Origin: Microvelia longipes
Lineage: Eukaryota; Arthropoda; Insecta; Hemiptera; Veliidae
NCBI GenBank assembly: GCA_018340805.1
Contig: JACMZG010000008.1
Span: 59,882,538-59,946,537, forward strand
Reading direction: 5' to 3'
Length of the DNA stretch: 64,000 nucleotides
The notes under the pieces are model-generated. The model had not been told where the DNA came from. It did not search any database and saw only the letters and a program-made list of their open reading frames with translations. Shown in pieces: positions 15,807 to 27,660 of the stretch. Positions within the stretch are counted from its first letter, which is position 1. The number at the start of each line of letters is the position of its first letter. The position numbers were made by a program, and so were the translations under genes.

Positions 15807-17855
15807 TTTAACATAAAAAATCAGGTGAGGTTACAGTTATCCAGTAGCTTTACATTCCTTGTAATAAACACTCACTAAACTCAAGCAAATAATCTAATGG
15901 CCCGGAAACAAATATCCCCATAAGAAAAAAGCAATAAAAATACCAGAGATAATAAAGACTTACATTTCTCGGTGGAATCTGTTCAAGCCGAGGAAATGGG
16001 AAACGATGTTATTAAGCTTTTTCTTTAAGAGGGAAGATAACTTAGACTTAAAAGAAACTTCATAAAAATTCCTCTAACAATAGAAACTTATTTTCTTATT
16101 TTGTTTTAATTCTAATTGCTGTGCTGCGGTGTTTAATTGCTGCGCTTCAATGCTATACGAAGTAATAGGGGATTTACTGTACTTTTGCTTGTCAACTTCA
16201 TTTCATCAAAATATCGCAACCAAATTACATATTTTCTTTTTATAGTTTAATTAAATTGATGGAACATTTTTTCTCATGAATAAATTAGAAATATCTCCCT
16301 TTAAAATAAATGAAAAGTAAAAATTTTCCCTGAAAATTTGAAACCAAAACTTCTATAGAAGTATCTAGTTTTATGTTTTTTGTATGATGCCGCTAATGTT
16401 TTCTGCCCTGTCTTTCTATCTACGCGCGTGTATGTGTAGTGTAGTAGTGTCTGTACGACGTAGAACTACAACCCGGGATTAATGCTAGATTTGAAACTTG
16501 GATCGAAAATCGCGAATTAAAAAGATAGTTGTAAGGTTAGCAATGCCAATAGTGGGAAAACTTTTAAAAGTTGATAAAAAAATACTTTAATCATAGGATT
16601 AGCGTGGAACCGATCGAAATTATCCATTTATTTCTATATTTTACTTAATTTATGATAAATGAGTAAAAATTAATAGAATGGCCATCGGTGCTATAAAAAT
16701 TGTTAATATTTCAAAGATAAAAACTTTGATTATTCCAGGATTTTAATATAGAATCATCAGGCTTTTGTCATACAGATTTGAATGAAAAATCTTTAGAACA
16801 TTTAGAAATATTTAGAAGTTACCAAAACTACCATGTTTGGATTATGCAGATACCAAAAATATAATTTAAACCAAAAATGTAATTTAAACTGGTTGAGTTA
16901 AAATACTGGGGTCAGAAACCATTTTTAAATGTCCAGGAGAATGGCTTTCAACATTATGAAAGATTAGTGCATCCGAAATGTTCCACCCACAATAATTGAT
17001 GGAACAATATAATTGCATCATGAAACAAAAATAATGTTCCTTTTACACCAGAAGAGTTCCTCTAGTTTTTAGCCCCCCCTGAATATATACCACCAACAAC
17101 CGGTTAAAAAAATTATTTTTTTATATATACATATTAAGTATAAAATCAGTTATTTTACTATAGCATACTAAATAAAACAATAGAATGAGAACGATTATTT
17201 TAAATTTGATGTGGACGTTTTTGAAATGGTGTGTACTTTTTAAATAAAAAAAGGTACATCTAATTTTGCCCTTTAAAAAACATATTTGAAAATCGCTAAA
17301 GCAGAAAATACGAATAAAAATTATACAGTAATCCAATATTGTGCAATTATTTTTTTTGTCATTAGGTGGGAGAGAGGGAACTTGGTTGAAAATAAAATAA
17401 TTTAAAAATTAGAGGGTTCAGTATTAGTTACCTAAAAAAGTAATTATTTGGAAAAAATATTATATGTAATTTAATTAAAAAACCTTTTTTTGTAATATTC
17501 TTTTAATTAAAAATAAAATATTATTATAAAAGAGTTATTATTTAAAAACAAGTTACTAAGCATGGAACCAAGCTTCCCTCTGACACATTTCAAACTTCAT
17601 ACTCTCTTCTTAAAATTATTCATTATAGTCCAGTGTGCTATTATTGTGGTTAAGGTCTTGCACTTACATTAGCTTATGTTTAGCACTTAAACGTAGCTCT
17701 AAAACATTTTTAACTAAAACAACTTATTTTAAACTGTTGATGAATAGTTTACATATACAGTTTGGTGAAACCAAAAAGAACAATACACTAGTTTTCAAGA
17801 ATCTTTTTTGAACTCCTTATACTTTTTGTTTCATTATATATTTTATCTGTATCTG
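15803..17855. other. AT-rich DNA, possible repeat trace
   Basis: At 16420-16530 GTAGTGTCTGTACGACGTAG, then TGCTAGATTTGAAACTTGG recall the dispersed repeat, strongly decayed. No gene is seen. Confidence 0.4.
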
Positions 17856-18358
17856 ATGCAAACTCAAACCCTTTATTTGTATATAAAACAACTTCAATTC
17901 CTTTATCTTATGTGTATGAAGCAAACTCAATTTCTTTAACTGTATATGAAGCAAACTCAATTTCTTTAACTGTATGAAGCAAACTCAATTCCTTTAAATG
18001 TATATATAAAGTAACTTAATTATTATAATGTATGTAAAGCCTAATTCAATTTCCATTTAAATGTATATGAAGCAAACTCAATTCCTTTAAATGTATATAA
18101 AGCAAACTCAATTCCTTTAATGTATATGTAAAGCAAAGTAAATTTCATTATCTGTATGTGAAGCAAACTCAATTCTTCTATAAATGTATATAAAGTAAAC
18201 TTAATTATTATAATGTATGTAAAGCTAATTCAATTTCATTATATGTATACGAAGCAAACTCAATTCCTTTAAATGTATATGAAGCAAACTCAATATCTTT
18301 AATGTATATGTAAAGCAAAGTAAATTTTTATCTGTATGTGAAGCAAACTCAATTCTTC
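17856..18358. repeat. Minisatellite, unit about 30 bases
   Basis: Variable copies of TGTATATGAAGCAAACTCAA followed by TTCCTTTAAA, with deleted and expanded versions (for example GTATATAAAGTAAACTTAATTATTATAA). About sixteen units. Confidence 0.9.
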
Positions 18359-18649
18359 TTTTGATTCCACTCAAATCGTTCGGTAGGTATACGAGAACCC
18401 TATGTTGTCTTTATATTTCATTATTGGTGATACACATTGTCACTACTGACTTTTAAGAGAATTAAAAAATGCAGGCATTGCACACCTAAAAATATTTATT
18501 TTTAAACCAGGGCTGCGGAGTCGGCCTTTTTTAACCGATTTCGACTCTTCAGTCCTTAAAACAATAAAAACAGTTAATTTAAACTTTTTTTTACTCTTCA
18601 TCTTTAAATAATTATTCATATAATTTAAATATTTACACATTGCATATTA

Positions 18650-18652
<3 letters not shown>

Positions 18653-18681
<29 letters not shown>
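18653..18681. repeat. (AT)n microsatellite
   Basis: Short AT tract 40 bases before the palindromic repeat. Confidence 0.9.
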
Positions 18682-18686
<5 letters not shown>

Positions 18687-19242
18687 TGTACATATTAATA
18701 CTTATATCATAAATTATTACTTTTCCTCATTTATACCGTAGGTATATAGAAAAAGTATTGTGTTTGAAATAAATCCGAAACGGGATGTCACCATCTTTTG
18801 GGTGTTTCTAGGACCTCTTAAGTGGTTTTCACCAAGTTGTCTGTGTGTGTGTGTGTGTGTGTGTGTTGTAATCATCGTAGCTCTTAGTGTTTAGCCAAAG
18901 ATTTGAAACTTTGTACAAAAATCAGTCTATCGCTGTTGTTATGCTATACAAGGAATATTTTTTGATATTAATCCGTAATAATAAATTCATTTGTGTCTTT
19001 CAATAGCTAAATATATTTCGTTATATATACATATATAAAATTGAACTAATGCTGATAATGTCATGTTTTATCTCATTATCAGCTTAGTTCAATTTTTATC
19101 AAATGACTTGAGTAGTTTCTCAAATAATTTCAAAAAATCGGAAAACAATCCAATTTAGTTAAACTTGTTACAACTATATCCTTTACGTAGTAAATAAGTA
19201 CACTAAGTTTCGTTTTAATACGACTAGCCATGGACATGCTAG

Positions 19243-19287
19243 TTGGATCATAAAAGTTAAGCAGCATATGGGTGACCGCTGAGAATG
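19243..19287 (+). repeat. 5S rRNA-like segment, left arm
   Basis: GGATCATAAAAGTTAAGCAGC followed by ATATGGGTGACCGCTGAGAATG. The box A-like GTTAAGCAGC and box C-like GGGTGACCGC are kept, the part between them is deleted. Confidence 0.6.
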
Positions 19288-19360
19288 AAACGGTTGCATT
19301 TTCTATCTGAGGACTCGCTTCGCCCGTCTTCAGATATAAACTACTTCGTTTTCATTTCTA

Positions 19361-19418
19361 CTGGTCACCCATCCAGGCTCTGACCACTCTCGATGCTGGT
19401 TAACTTTTATGATCCACC
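19361..19418 (-). repeat. 5S rRNA-like segment, right arm
   Basis: On the minus strand: GTTAACCAGCATCGAGAGTG, then GTCAGAGCCTGGATGGGTGACC. This is the best 5S-like match in the window, in the order box A, intermediate element, box C of a 5S gene. It points toward the left-arm copy, so the two face each other. Confidence 0.7.
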
Positions 19419-20133
19419 AAAAATCATAGGTATACTTGTCGTATTGAAACGAAACTTGGTGTACTTATTTATTACTTAAAGGTATACACTTGTACCGGAG
19501 TTCAACTCAATTGCATTATTTTACTTTTTTTTAAAAAAACATAACAATAACAATTGAACAAAAGTTAGTAATGAGATGATACTTGTCCCGTGTGTATGTC
19601 ATATTAAATATGTATTAATTCATATTAAAGGATGGACGGAAGAACTAAGATCACTTAAAGTCCATCCTTATTTACACTAACTATTGCATTATTCTGTTCA
19701 AAAAAATTTTATGTCCAAAAAACCATGTATTTATTTATACATAGCCCCACTTGCGTTTAAAATTTTACCGTTTTATGATTTTTCTTTATTTTACTGTGTT
19801 ATTTTTCAGGGTTAATGACGTCATAAAAATATTTTCCGGACAGCACAACTACACATATAGACTGATTTTGTACAAAATTTCAACTCTCTAGCATAAATAC
19901 AGTGGGAGCTACGATAACAGACAGACACACACATACAGACTAATAACTTTGAGAAAACTACTCTAGAGGCCTTAAATAGATCTGAAACGGATTATTTCGG
20001 TGACATCCTGGTTCCTGATTTGTATAGGTAAATGAGGAAAAGTAAAAAAGATTCGGTACAGAGTCGGAAAAGAGGAAATATTAGACCCCGTATAGTCGGC
20101 CATAAAATTGCTCGTCTCCGCTTTGTTTTAAAC

Positions 20134-21941
20134 CTCCTTTACCACAGTTGAATAATGAATAGTTAATAGTGTATTCACCATAGTGAATACCACTAATCAT
20201 AGTTCCCTGTATAATATGTCTATCATAATAAAAAAAGTTTAACTTAAATTTATACATTAAACAATTTCCTTTATGTTGTTAAACACTATTATTATTTAAT
20301 GAGTGATCAGTTGTTTTATGTACACCTACACCCTGTATTCCTCAACACATCGCTTGTTATGTTAAACGCATTTATTTTGCCTATTAAGCTAAATATAATG
20401 AGATTTAAATCTGCTGATTCTTTTTTTAACACAACTCTAATCAAAATAATTGTTACTTTATATAATTGAATTTGTAAGCTTGAATAAATTGATTGAACAG
20501 TTCTGACATCGTGATTTAATTACGGTTAGCTGTTAATTTGATGTGTCTATTTGACTGTCATTATTTTGTCTTTTCTTATAACTTTTTTTTGTTGTAATTG
20601 TGTGATTATGTAATTATAGTGGTGTTTTAACCAACAGATAGGATGGGTAGGCAATGAATGGGGGCAGACCACTTCTTGCTTTGAATGAGATGTACAATTT
20701 TCCAATTATCCCTCTATTTTTTCAAAGGTTACTAGACAAGAGGTCTCTATTGTTAGTTTTTATTTCGATACGAGTTGGAAGTTGATTTCGTTTACTGTGT
20801 TGAATGAGTTTGTAGAGAGATCAGTTTTACCTGAAAGCAGGTAGCTCGTTAGTAGAGCTGACCGTGTTGTCCTGTCACTCAGATGACCCGGCGTTCCTTA
20901 CTAGCCACCTGTCTAAAAAAACTTCTATTCATTACGTTTACCAATATTCTTATGAGAAAAGTAGACCTGTGACCCGAAACTCAATATGATTTGGCCTTTT
21001 GACCGTTTTCCTTTATAGTGTCGAAACTATTAACTCCTAAAGACCACATCTCAAGTGTTTCCACACCTAATACTTTACTAACTATATTATGTTTTATTAT
21101 AATTTGAAAAAGAGAAAATTGAAACTCCTCCCACTCATCCTAAATAGACCTTTAACACAGACTTATAATAGATACCTTTAAGACAAAATTTGTCATGTTC
21201 TTATCTATGCCTTGTGACAAGCACATATTTTCCCATCCATTTTACTCTACTTTGAAAGTAATAACAATGATACCATAATCTTTTGTAAAATAAATAAATA
21301 AATAAAATAATAGATTAATAAATATTCTCTCCACTAAATAGTATAATTTTGTTTTACTTTCTGCCGCATCCGGTCATCATTATTCTCAGGAGTACTAAGA
21401 ACGATCGTTAGGAACGATTCTTTCCAATCTTGATACTGCACTCTAAAGATGGCCGAATGCTTCAGAGAGTTAGCTCTCAAGTAAATTTATTAATACACTA
21501 TATAGTAAAGACTATTTATTTATCTATTATTGGATCACTCCACAGAGCAGCTGTTAATATTATTAATAATACCATATACGGTAATTATGTTTGGAAAATT
21601 ATATTTTATTAAATATAATAACAATTTTTAGTAGTATTTAATATTCAATTCAATCTTTTGACCCTATATGAAGTCAAAAATATCATCTAAGTCGCTTTTT
21701 GATATAAAAGGAATTTTTAAACTCCCACACGTACTTATAAAACGAAAAATAAAGCTAAATAAAATAGTAAGAGATTTGTGGAAGGCCATTTCAAATTAAG
21801 AATTTAGACCTTTTGAAAAATTAACATTACATATTCAGATCTTTTAAATCTTAAATATACTTAATCAATTTTTAGTTTTTATACGGAGTTACTAATATAC
21901 AACTTTTCATATTTTTTTAAATTATAAAATTTTGTTTTCAG
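20134..21941. other. AT-rich DNA, no gene seen
   Basis: A degenerate tRNA-like stretch at 20845-20915 (GTAGCTCGTTAGTAGAGC with GACCCGGCGTTCC 40 bases on) may be a decayed SINE head. Nothing else is recognised. Confidence 0.4.
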
Positions 21942-22001
21942 GTTTTGCCCAGTTGCAAAAGACAGCGGCTTCATTCTCCTCGGCAGTCTCATGCGTCCCC
22001 G
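21942..22001 (+). other. Possible 60-base exon, unassigned
   Basis: A 60-base segment far GC-richer than its surroundings lies between TTTGTTTTCAG and a GTAATT donor-like site. Its length is a multiple of three and two frames are open; one reads FAQLQKTAASFSS, another PSCKRQRLHSPRQSHAS. I recognise neither. It could be an upstream exon of Vsx, an exon of a non-coding RNA, or chance. A second exon-like stretch of about 40 bases lies at 22552-22591 after CCTTATAG and before GTAGGA, beyond the long (AT)n array. Confidence 0.22.
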
Positions 22002-22301
22002 GTAATTATTTATTATTTTTTTAATATTTTTAAAACAAAGTGTAAAATACAAATAATTAAATATTCATGTATTCCTAAGGATTGTTGTAGAGCACTTGTT
22101 GTCCGACCTAATGAGGAGTGCGTGACCCGAGACAGAGTGGGCCAGTACTCCACTCTATACATCTCTTCATATTTTTCTATGATAACTCGTTTAGAATTTT
22201 AATCTCATATGTCAAGTGCTATTGCTTTTAAATCTATTTTAATTCCCTTATCTTATTTTAGTTTGTGCGTTAAGTGAATACGTTTGATTTATAAATTTAT
22301 A

Positions 22302-22509
<208 letters not shown>

Positions 22510-22769
22510 ATAATAATGAAGTTTTTAGTAATTATATACATTTCCTTATAGGCGCTCTTCAGTCTGTTGTGCCAGTATGCTGTTTATGGTAGGAAATCGT
22601 TGTTATCAGAAAGTTCTCCTTTCTCTATCTTACTTAATTTCTTGAAAGTTATTCCTCAATATCTTTAATTTTGTTGATCATCATTTTTTGGTTCTCCTGA
22701 GGTGATATTGCCACTTAGGCTTTTCATATTCCCTCCCTTCTTTTTTTAATGTTTCTATACATCCAACAC

Positions 22770-23130
22770 TTTTTGATTTTTACTTTTTGTCATTTATAAA
22801 ATAGATCTATAGGAAAAGTATAGTGTATGCTAAAAAATCCGAAACCACGATTTCATCTGAATTGTCCGTTTTAAGTGTTTTAATACCTCTTGAGGGGTTC
22901 ACTAAGTTGTTTGTATGTGTGTGTGTGTCTGCGTTTACTATCATCGTAGCTCCAAGCTTATTTATGCTAGAGAGATGAAACTTACAAAAATCAATATTAA
23001 GGTATAGTTGTGATATCTGGAAAATAATAACGACGTCATTAACCGTAAATAATGACTCAGCAAATATTCATAAATTTCACGAAATTTCAAATATTCATAA
23101 ATCGCGAAACATATTCGATCTATTTGAGAT
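22770..23130 (+). repeat. Dispersed CRE/AP-1 repeat copy
   Basis: AATCCGAAACCACGATTTCATC, GAATTGTCCGTTTTAAGTG, a GTGTGT run, ATCATCGTAGCTCCAAGC, TGCTAGAGAGATGAAACTT, GACGTCATTAACCG and AATGACTCAGCAAATATT, all in family order. The CRE (CGACGTCA, 23031-23038) is one base off; the AP-1/Maf site (23053-23062) is intact. It ends before the 5S-like part. Confidence 0.7.
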
Positions 23131-23255
23131 TTAGCACGCATATAGTTTTATAAAAGTACATCATATATGTGCTATTTTTCATGTAATTATTATCATTAGT
23201 TTAATTTTTAAGTAAAACGCTGAACTGTGGAGTAAATTATTAAATATAAACAACA

Positions 23256-23328
23256 GTCTCTCCACTAAATGTAAAATTTATTTACAGAGCCGGCTTTCAA
23301 CTGTAAACAGCCATCATCAGTGCCGGTG
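23256..23328 (-). mobile_element. Penelope-like terminus with hammerhead-like motif, third copy
   Basis: On the minus strand: ACCGGCACTGATGATGGCTG, TTTA, CAGTTGAAAGCCGGC, TGTAAATAAATTTTACATTT, AGTGGAGAGAC. The inner stem GGCTG/CAGTT is again re-paired with new bases, and CCGGC before the core pairs with GCCGG after it. Confidence 0.45.
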
Positions 23329-23721
23329 ACGTGCGAAAGAAAAAGTTTAAAAGAAAACGGTTTATTTCATTTGAGACAGTGGTTTAAATCTGACTGTCTT
23401 TCGTCATTCATTTTACAGATAGACAACTTTGAGAAAACTTAGGTACCGTAGGACCTTCTGAGTATACTCAGAAGGTCTTAGATACTTAAAAACACCTAAC
23501 GATTTTTGTTCCAAACTACCCTTTCTTGTTGAAGCTATGTATGTCTAACAATAAAATTATTAGAAAATTACAGTTATTATTGTAATTTTGTATCAAATTT
23601 ATCAACTATAGCTCTAGAAACAATGTGTGTTGTGTCTAAAATTTTACTTTTTAAAGTTAGGAAAAAATGGTAAATTTTTACTCCAATGAGCCCATGGAGC
23701 AATTTTTATCTCGTATAAAAA
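23329..23721. other. AT-rich DNA with a perfect palindrome
   Basis: GACCTTCTGAGTA/TACTCAGAAGGTC at 23452-23477 is a perfect 26-base palindrome; its ACCTTCTGAG half also occurs in the dispersed repeat copy at 14880. No gene is seen. Confidence 0.6.
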
Positions 23722-24223
23722 GATTTAATGCTGGTGCATGTAACATGATTCACCCATTATATTTATAATTTAATGCTGGCGCATGTAATATGTTCTACCC
23801 GTTGTATCCCAAATTTAATGCTAGCGCATGTAATATGTTCTAACCGTTATATCCATAATTTAATGCTGGCGCATGTAATATGTTCTAACCGTTATATCCA
23901 TAATTTAATGCTGGCGCATGTAATATGTTCCACCCGTTATATCCATAATTTAATGCTGGCGCATGTAACATGTTCTACCCGTTACATCAATAATTTAATG
24001 CTGGCGCATATAATATGTTCCAACCGTTATTTCCATAATTTAATGCTTGCGCATGTAATATGTTCTACCTGTTATATTAATAATTTAATGCTGGCGCATG
24101 TAATATGTTCCAACCGTTATATCCATAATTTAATGCTGGCGCATGTAATATGTTCCAACCTGGCGCATTATATCCATAATTTAATGCTGGCGCATGTAAT
24201 ATGTTCCAACCGTTATATCCTTA
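23722..24223 (+). repeat. 45-base minisatellite, 11 units
   Basis: The unit is ATTTAATGCTGGCGCATGTA followed by ATATGTTCTAACCGTTATAT and CCATA. Units start at 23722, 23768, then every 45 bases to 24128; the 24128 unit is 51 bases because TGGCGCA replaces a G, and the last begins 24179. Because 45 and 51 are multiples of three, one frame stays open for 159 codons with a 15-residue repeat (NLMLAHVICSNRYIH). There is no sign of a promoter, splice sites or conserved protein context, so it is called non-coding. Confidence 0.93.
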
Positions 24224-25766
24224 GGATTGCTTTGCCACACTATCGCTTTTAATAATTTCATGTTTTAACAACTGTCGATTAAACTTAAATAGTCTTAAAT
24301 CAATTTATTATACTAGTTTAACTTTTTATCAATAAAGGTTATTAATTAGATTTAACAAGATGTTATACTTAAGAAATATAAAAAGTAAATTTAACTAATA
24401 AGTTTAGTAATTGCTTTGAATGTCAGTTGCGTTGTGCCTTAAGTTTGATTTTTTTAATATTAAAGTGGTGAAGGGGAGACATGGAAGGGGTAAAGTGAAG
24501 AGTGGGGAGGACGCCATCTTGGTTTGCCCCTTCTTACTAGTTAGGCTCTATAATTGGCTGCTCTGAGTTGTAAAAACACCCTCCCTTTTTTCTTTAGAAT
24601 TAAGACAACCTTCTATATAATTTTTTCATGAAAAGCTTCCCCCATCCCCTGTGATATTTAACTATTTCAAAGAATTTTGTTTAAGAGCCTTATTTTCTAA
24701 GGTTTTTTTAATAAATATTAAATTAAAAAATTAAAAGGAAAATTGAATAAGTGGGGTAGGTGTAAGGAAGGGGAAAGTTTCAACTTAAAAATTGAAGGAA
24801 AAAACGAACTGATATAATTGTTAATAAATAAATAATTTCATGTCTTCCAATAAAAATAAATTAACTATGAAATCACTCTGATAGGGAAAAAAGTGATATT
24901 CTTTAATAGCTTCGTCCCCATGAGGCAAGCTCCTTGAGCAAAGCTCTTTTGTAAAATTTGTAAAATTTAAATATAATTTATCGTTTATTTTTTGAAGGAT
25001 GTAAGTTTCATCTTAATCGCCCACTAGATTGCACAATAAATAATTATGGAATATTCGAAGACTTCAAGTGTTCCCCAAGGGTCATATACTTGTGTCCTGT
25101 ATTATTTGTTTTCTATATAATATATATACAACTATTTGCTGACGTGCTTAGAATAAATAACATTACAAAAAGTCTAAAGCTGACCTTGCATTTTTCGATT
25201 TAATAGCCTTATTTGATAGGAAATGAGTTTTATCCTCTATGCTACCTCTAATTTCTATTGCTAGTAATACTCTATTCATGTTCTCTGAAATCACTTGTCA
25301 CTTTGGCAAAAAATTAGTCTTGTCCCCTCTGATACCACTTATAGTGTTTCAAAATACATTTTTCGTACTATAATAGGTAAGTCCTAAATTAAAAATGAAT
25401 AATTAATCTTGGGTAAAAGAATCTTGCTTTGAAACCAAACTCACATCTATGTATTTAAGTGAAAGTAGAAATTGGACAGTGTCCTTACAATGTGTGTTTT
25501 GTTAGGGCTATAAAATCAGCCTATATACACAAGAAACACAACCACAATGCTTGTTTTCTTTTCCTACCCTTACAAGGACAAATATAGGTTTCTACTAGGG
25601 TCAACATGTTGTTAAATGTGTAAACAGTGAAACCATTCTCATATAATAGCTAAGAAACTAGAAACTCATTTTTAGCTTAAACTGTAGTTTAAATAAGAAT
25701 AAACAACTAAGGAAGGAAATCGTATTTGATATCACTTTCTTTATTCTAAAACAATCTCAACTATGA

Positions 25767-25767
<1 letters not shown>
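24224..25767. other. AT-rich DNA; one GC-richer patch
   Basis: 24465-24600 is purine-rich then GC-richer (GAAGGGGAGACATGGAAGGG and GGACGCCATCTTGG). Possible regulatory DNA; no gene is seen. Confidence 0.4.

Positions 25768-25851
<84 letters not shown>
25768..25851. repeat. (AT)n microsatellite
   Basis: About 84 bases of AT. Confidence 0.97.
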
Positions 25852-25854
<3 letters not shown>

Positions 25855-26224
25855 GAAAGAAACGATCTCGTTCTCTGTCTTAATCTAGTGTACTAACTCA
25901 TCGCAGCTTGTGGACCAATTTTAACTGTTCTATATCCACCAGGAACTAACTGGATAATACTTCCTTTATAGCCGTTTAAATATGCCCTCTTTATTACCCC
26001 CTTCGATTGCGAGTTAAGTATATAAATTTCTTTTTATTTCAATTTCTAACAAAATGAGGTGTGCAAATGATTTTTATTGCGAAGTTCATTTACAAGAACA
26101 GAAAGATCATTCACAAGTTACTACATATTTCATCATTGGTACATATTAAATAAGCAATTATATTAAATGAAATGGTTGTATAGCCCATATTGTAGATAAC
26201 AAAGTTATAAATAGCACTGCAACA

Positions 26225-26300
26225 TACTAGCTCAGGCTTACACCAGATACATCTCGCATGTTCAAATCGTGATTTGCCTCAAGTTTACCAGTTAAATTTT
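26225..26300 (+). repeat. Degenerate tRNA-derived SINE head
   Basis: ACTAGCTCAGGCTTACACCAG followed by CATGTTCAAATCGTG gives an A-box-like and a B-box-like element at tRNA spacing. The stems are not complete, so it is not a functional tRNA. Confidence 0.35.
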
Positions 26301-27100
26301 GGGTTAGGATATAATTTTTGAAATGTTGGTATTAGGATTGATAAAGCAGCTTATAAGGACATTTAAGGAAAAAATATATAATCGAATTTAATCGAAAAAA
26401 AATATTATTAATGCCGGCAGAAGAATAAACTAAACAAATGCACCGAGGAAAGGTGAAGCCGTGTGAGAAAATTCTAACTTTTCTAACTAGCCGAGTTACA
26501 AATTGCCTACAAAAATAAGAGTTTTTCTTTCGCCATTTAGTCAGCGTAATAAGAATAAAAATATGCCATTTCTACATGTACTATTTATGTATATAATCTA
26601 CATGCTTAAGAGTACCATTAAATATTTGTTTATTCGTATTTTTTAAAGCTACACATTGCCTCCTATCGTCAAGGGAAAACATATTTCTTGTAATATTGTC
26701 TTCCTGGTGTTTCTAAATAGAAAACTTTCATTTTACATGTCTGTAAAATAGTATTTTACTAGTACTTTCCTCCGAAAAACTCTTTTAGTAAGCTAGTCTG
26801 ATTCGTAAATACTTTTGGCTCAATATAGAAGAGATGGATAGGTCAAAATGTACTCTGAGTGTATTTATTGCTCCTCAAAAAAATCATAGTTAATTGGAAA
26901 TTTAAAATTAAATAATGAAAACCTACCAATGTTCCTATTCCTTTATTAAGTCCTAAGCGCATGTTGTATTAAAAATGGAGCGTGCTCTTGATATCATTAT
27001 CCAAATCTTCTCTGTTGGCTCTCGAAAGAGCTGATTCCTGATCAGGAAATCTTGAGTTTATATACCTGTTGAGTTGCTCTTACATTATTTTGACATTACT
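26301..27100. other. AT-rich DNA, no feature seen
   Basis: Nothing supportable. Confidence 0.55.
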
Positions 27101-27178
27101 TTTTTCTCGGGCGGCTTTAAAGTAGGCACTATACATCCTCAAAAAAGTAAGTGAAATGCGTTTTTACTGTCTGCGATA

Positions 27179-27225
27179 GTTTCGTAGTTTTTTTACTGTC
27201 GGCTAATGTAAAAAAACTACGAAAC
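27179..27225. repeat. Perfect hairpin, 18-bp arms
   Basis: GTTTCGTAGTTTTTTTAC and its exact complement, separated by 11 bases. Confidence 0.9.
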
Positions 27226-27410
27226 AGTCACCGGTGAAGTTTCTCAAATGTCCACTAGGTGGACGCTTCTAATTTACTATAGAAGGTTATAATATTACCT
27301 TCCCTGTTTTTTTTTCTAATAAATTATCGAACGTTTTTGTTAACGAAGTTTTTTTATTTTCGGAAAGAGAGTTTTTAATTATTTATTTTTTATCAAGTAT
27401 TTAATAATCA

Positions 27411-27660
27411 TGGATAGTGAGTAAGACATGGAAAATACGCTGCCAGATTTGAAACTTTTGGCCGACGAGACGATCGAAAGAAATGTACGGCAAATCTGTA
27501 TACGTTTTACTGTTTTTTTTTCTTAGCAGTTGTTTACTAATACTACGCCCGAAAAAATAGCATGTGCTACACGACTGGGAATGGTTTTTTACTCGGCTCC
27601 TTTTACTGTTTCGCTTCGTTTGACAGTAAATATAGTCGCCCTTTGGTAAATATATTTACC
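27411..27660 (+). other. Coding-like relic of unknown origin
   Basis: The stretch is less AT-rich than its neighbours. From ATG at 27429 it reads MENTLPDLKLLADETIERN and on to VRQICIRFTVFFS before a stop; the same frame then stays open to about 27648 (QLFTNTTPEKIACATRLGMV). The charged first part looks protein-like. I recognise no family. It may be a decayed transposon gene or chance. Confidence 0.25.

Larger units (their letters stand above)
18719..20052. repeat. Palindromic 5S-like/CRE repeat (head to head)
   Basis: The outer ends are ACTTTTCCTCATTTATACC and, inverted at 20052, ACTTTTCCTCATTTACCTA. Going inward both arms carry the GGGATGTCACC / GGATGTCACCGAAATAATCCG block, a GTGTGT-rich block, CATCGTAGCTC, TTTGAAACTTTGTACAAAATCAGTCTAT, a GTTAATGACGTCA block (intact only in the right arm, 19816-19823), ACTAAGTTTCGTTTTAATACGAC and a 5S-like segment. 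The centre at about 19320-19345 is a small hairpin containing GGACTCGCTTCGCCCGTC. Confidence 0.75.
18508..20125. mobile_element. hAT-type non-autonomous DNA transposon (1618 bases)
   Basis: The left end CAGGGCTGCGGAGTCGGCC is a typical hAT terminus seen in many animals. The right end read inverted is CAAAGCGGAGACGAGC, similar over the GCGGAG core. Both ends are flanked by the same 8 bases, TTTTAAAC (18500-18507 and 20126-20133), the target duplication length of hAT elements. No transposase frame is present. Its inside is mostly a palindromic copy of the dispersed 5S-like repeat plus an (AT)n tract, so it is either a composite or a hAT element with a later insertion. Confidence 0.7.

Noticed and set aside
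19243..19418. Functional 5S rRNA genes
   Set aside because: Only the internal promoter region is similar; the 5' third of 5S and a terminal T run are missing and the copies are diverged.
20845..20915. A SINE with clear boxes
   Set aside because: The A-box-like and B-box-like words are too degenerate to call beyond a possibility.
23773..24252. A 159-residue repeat protein
   Set aside because: The open frame follows from a unit length divisible by three; there is no promoter, homolog or flanking coding context. Kept only as an observation.
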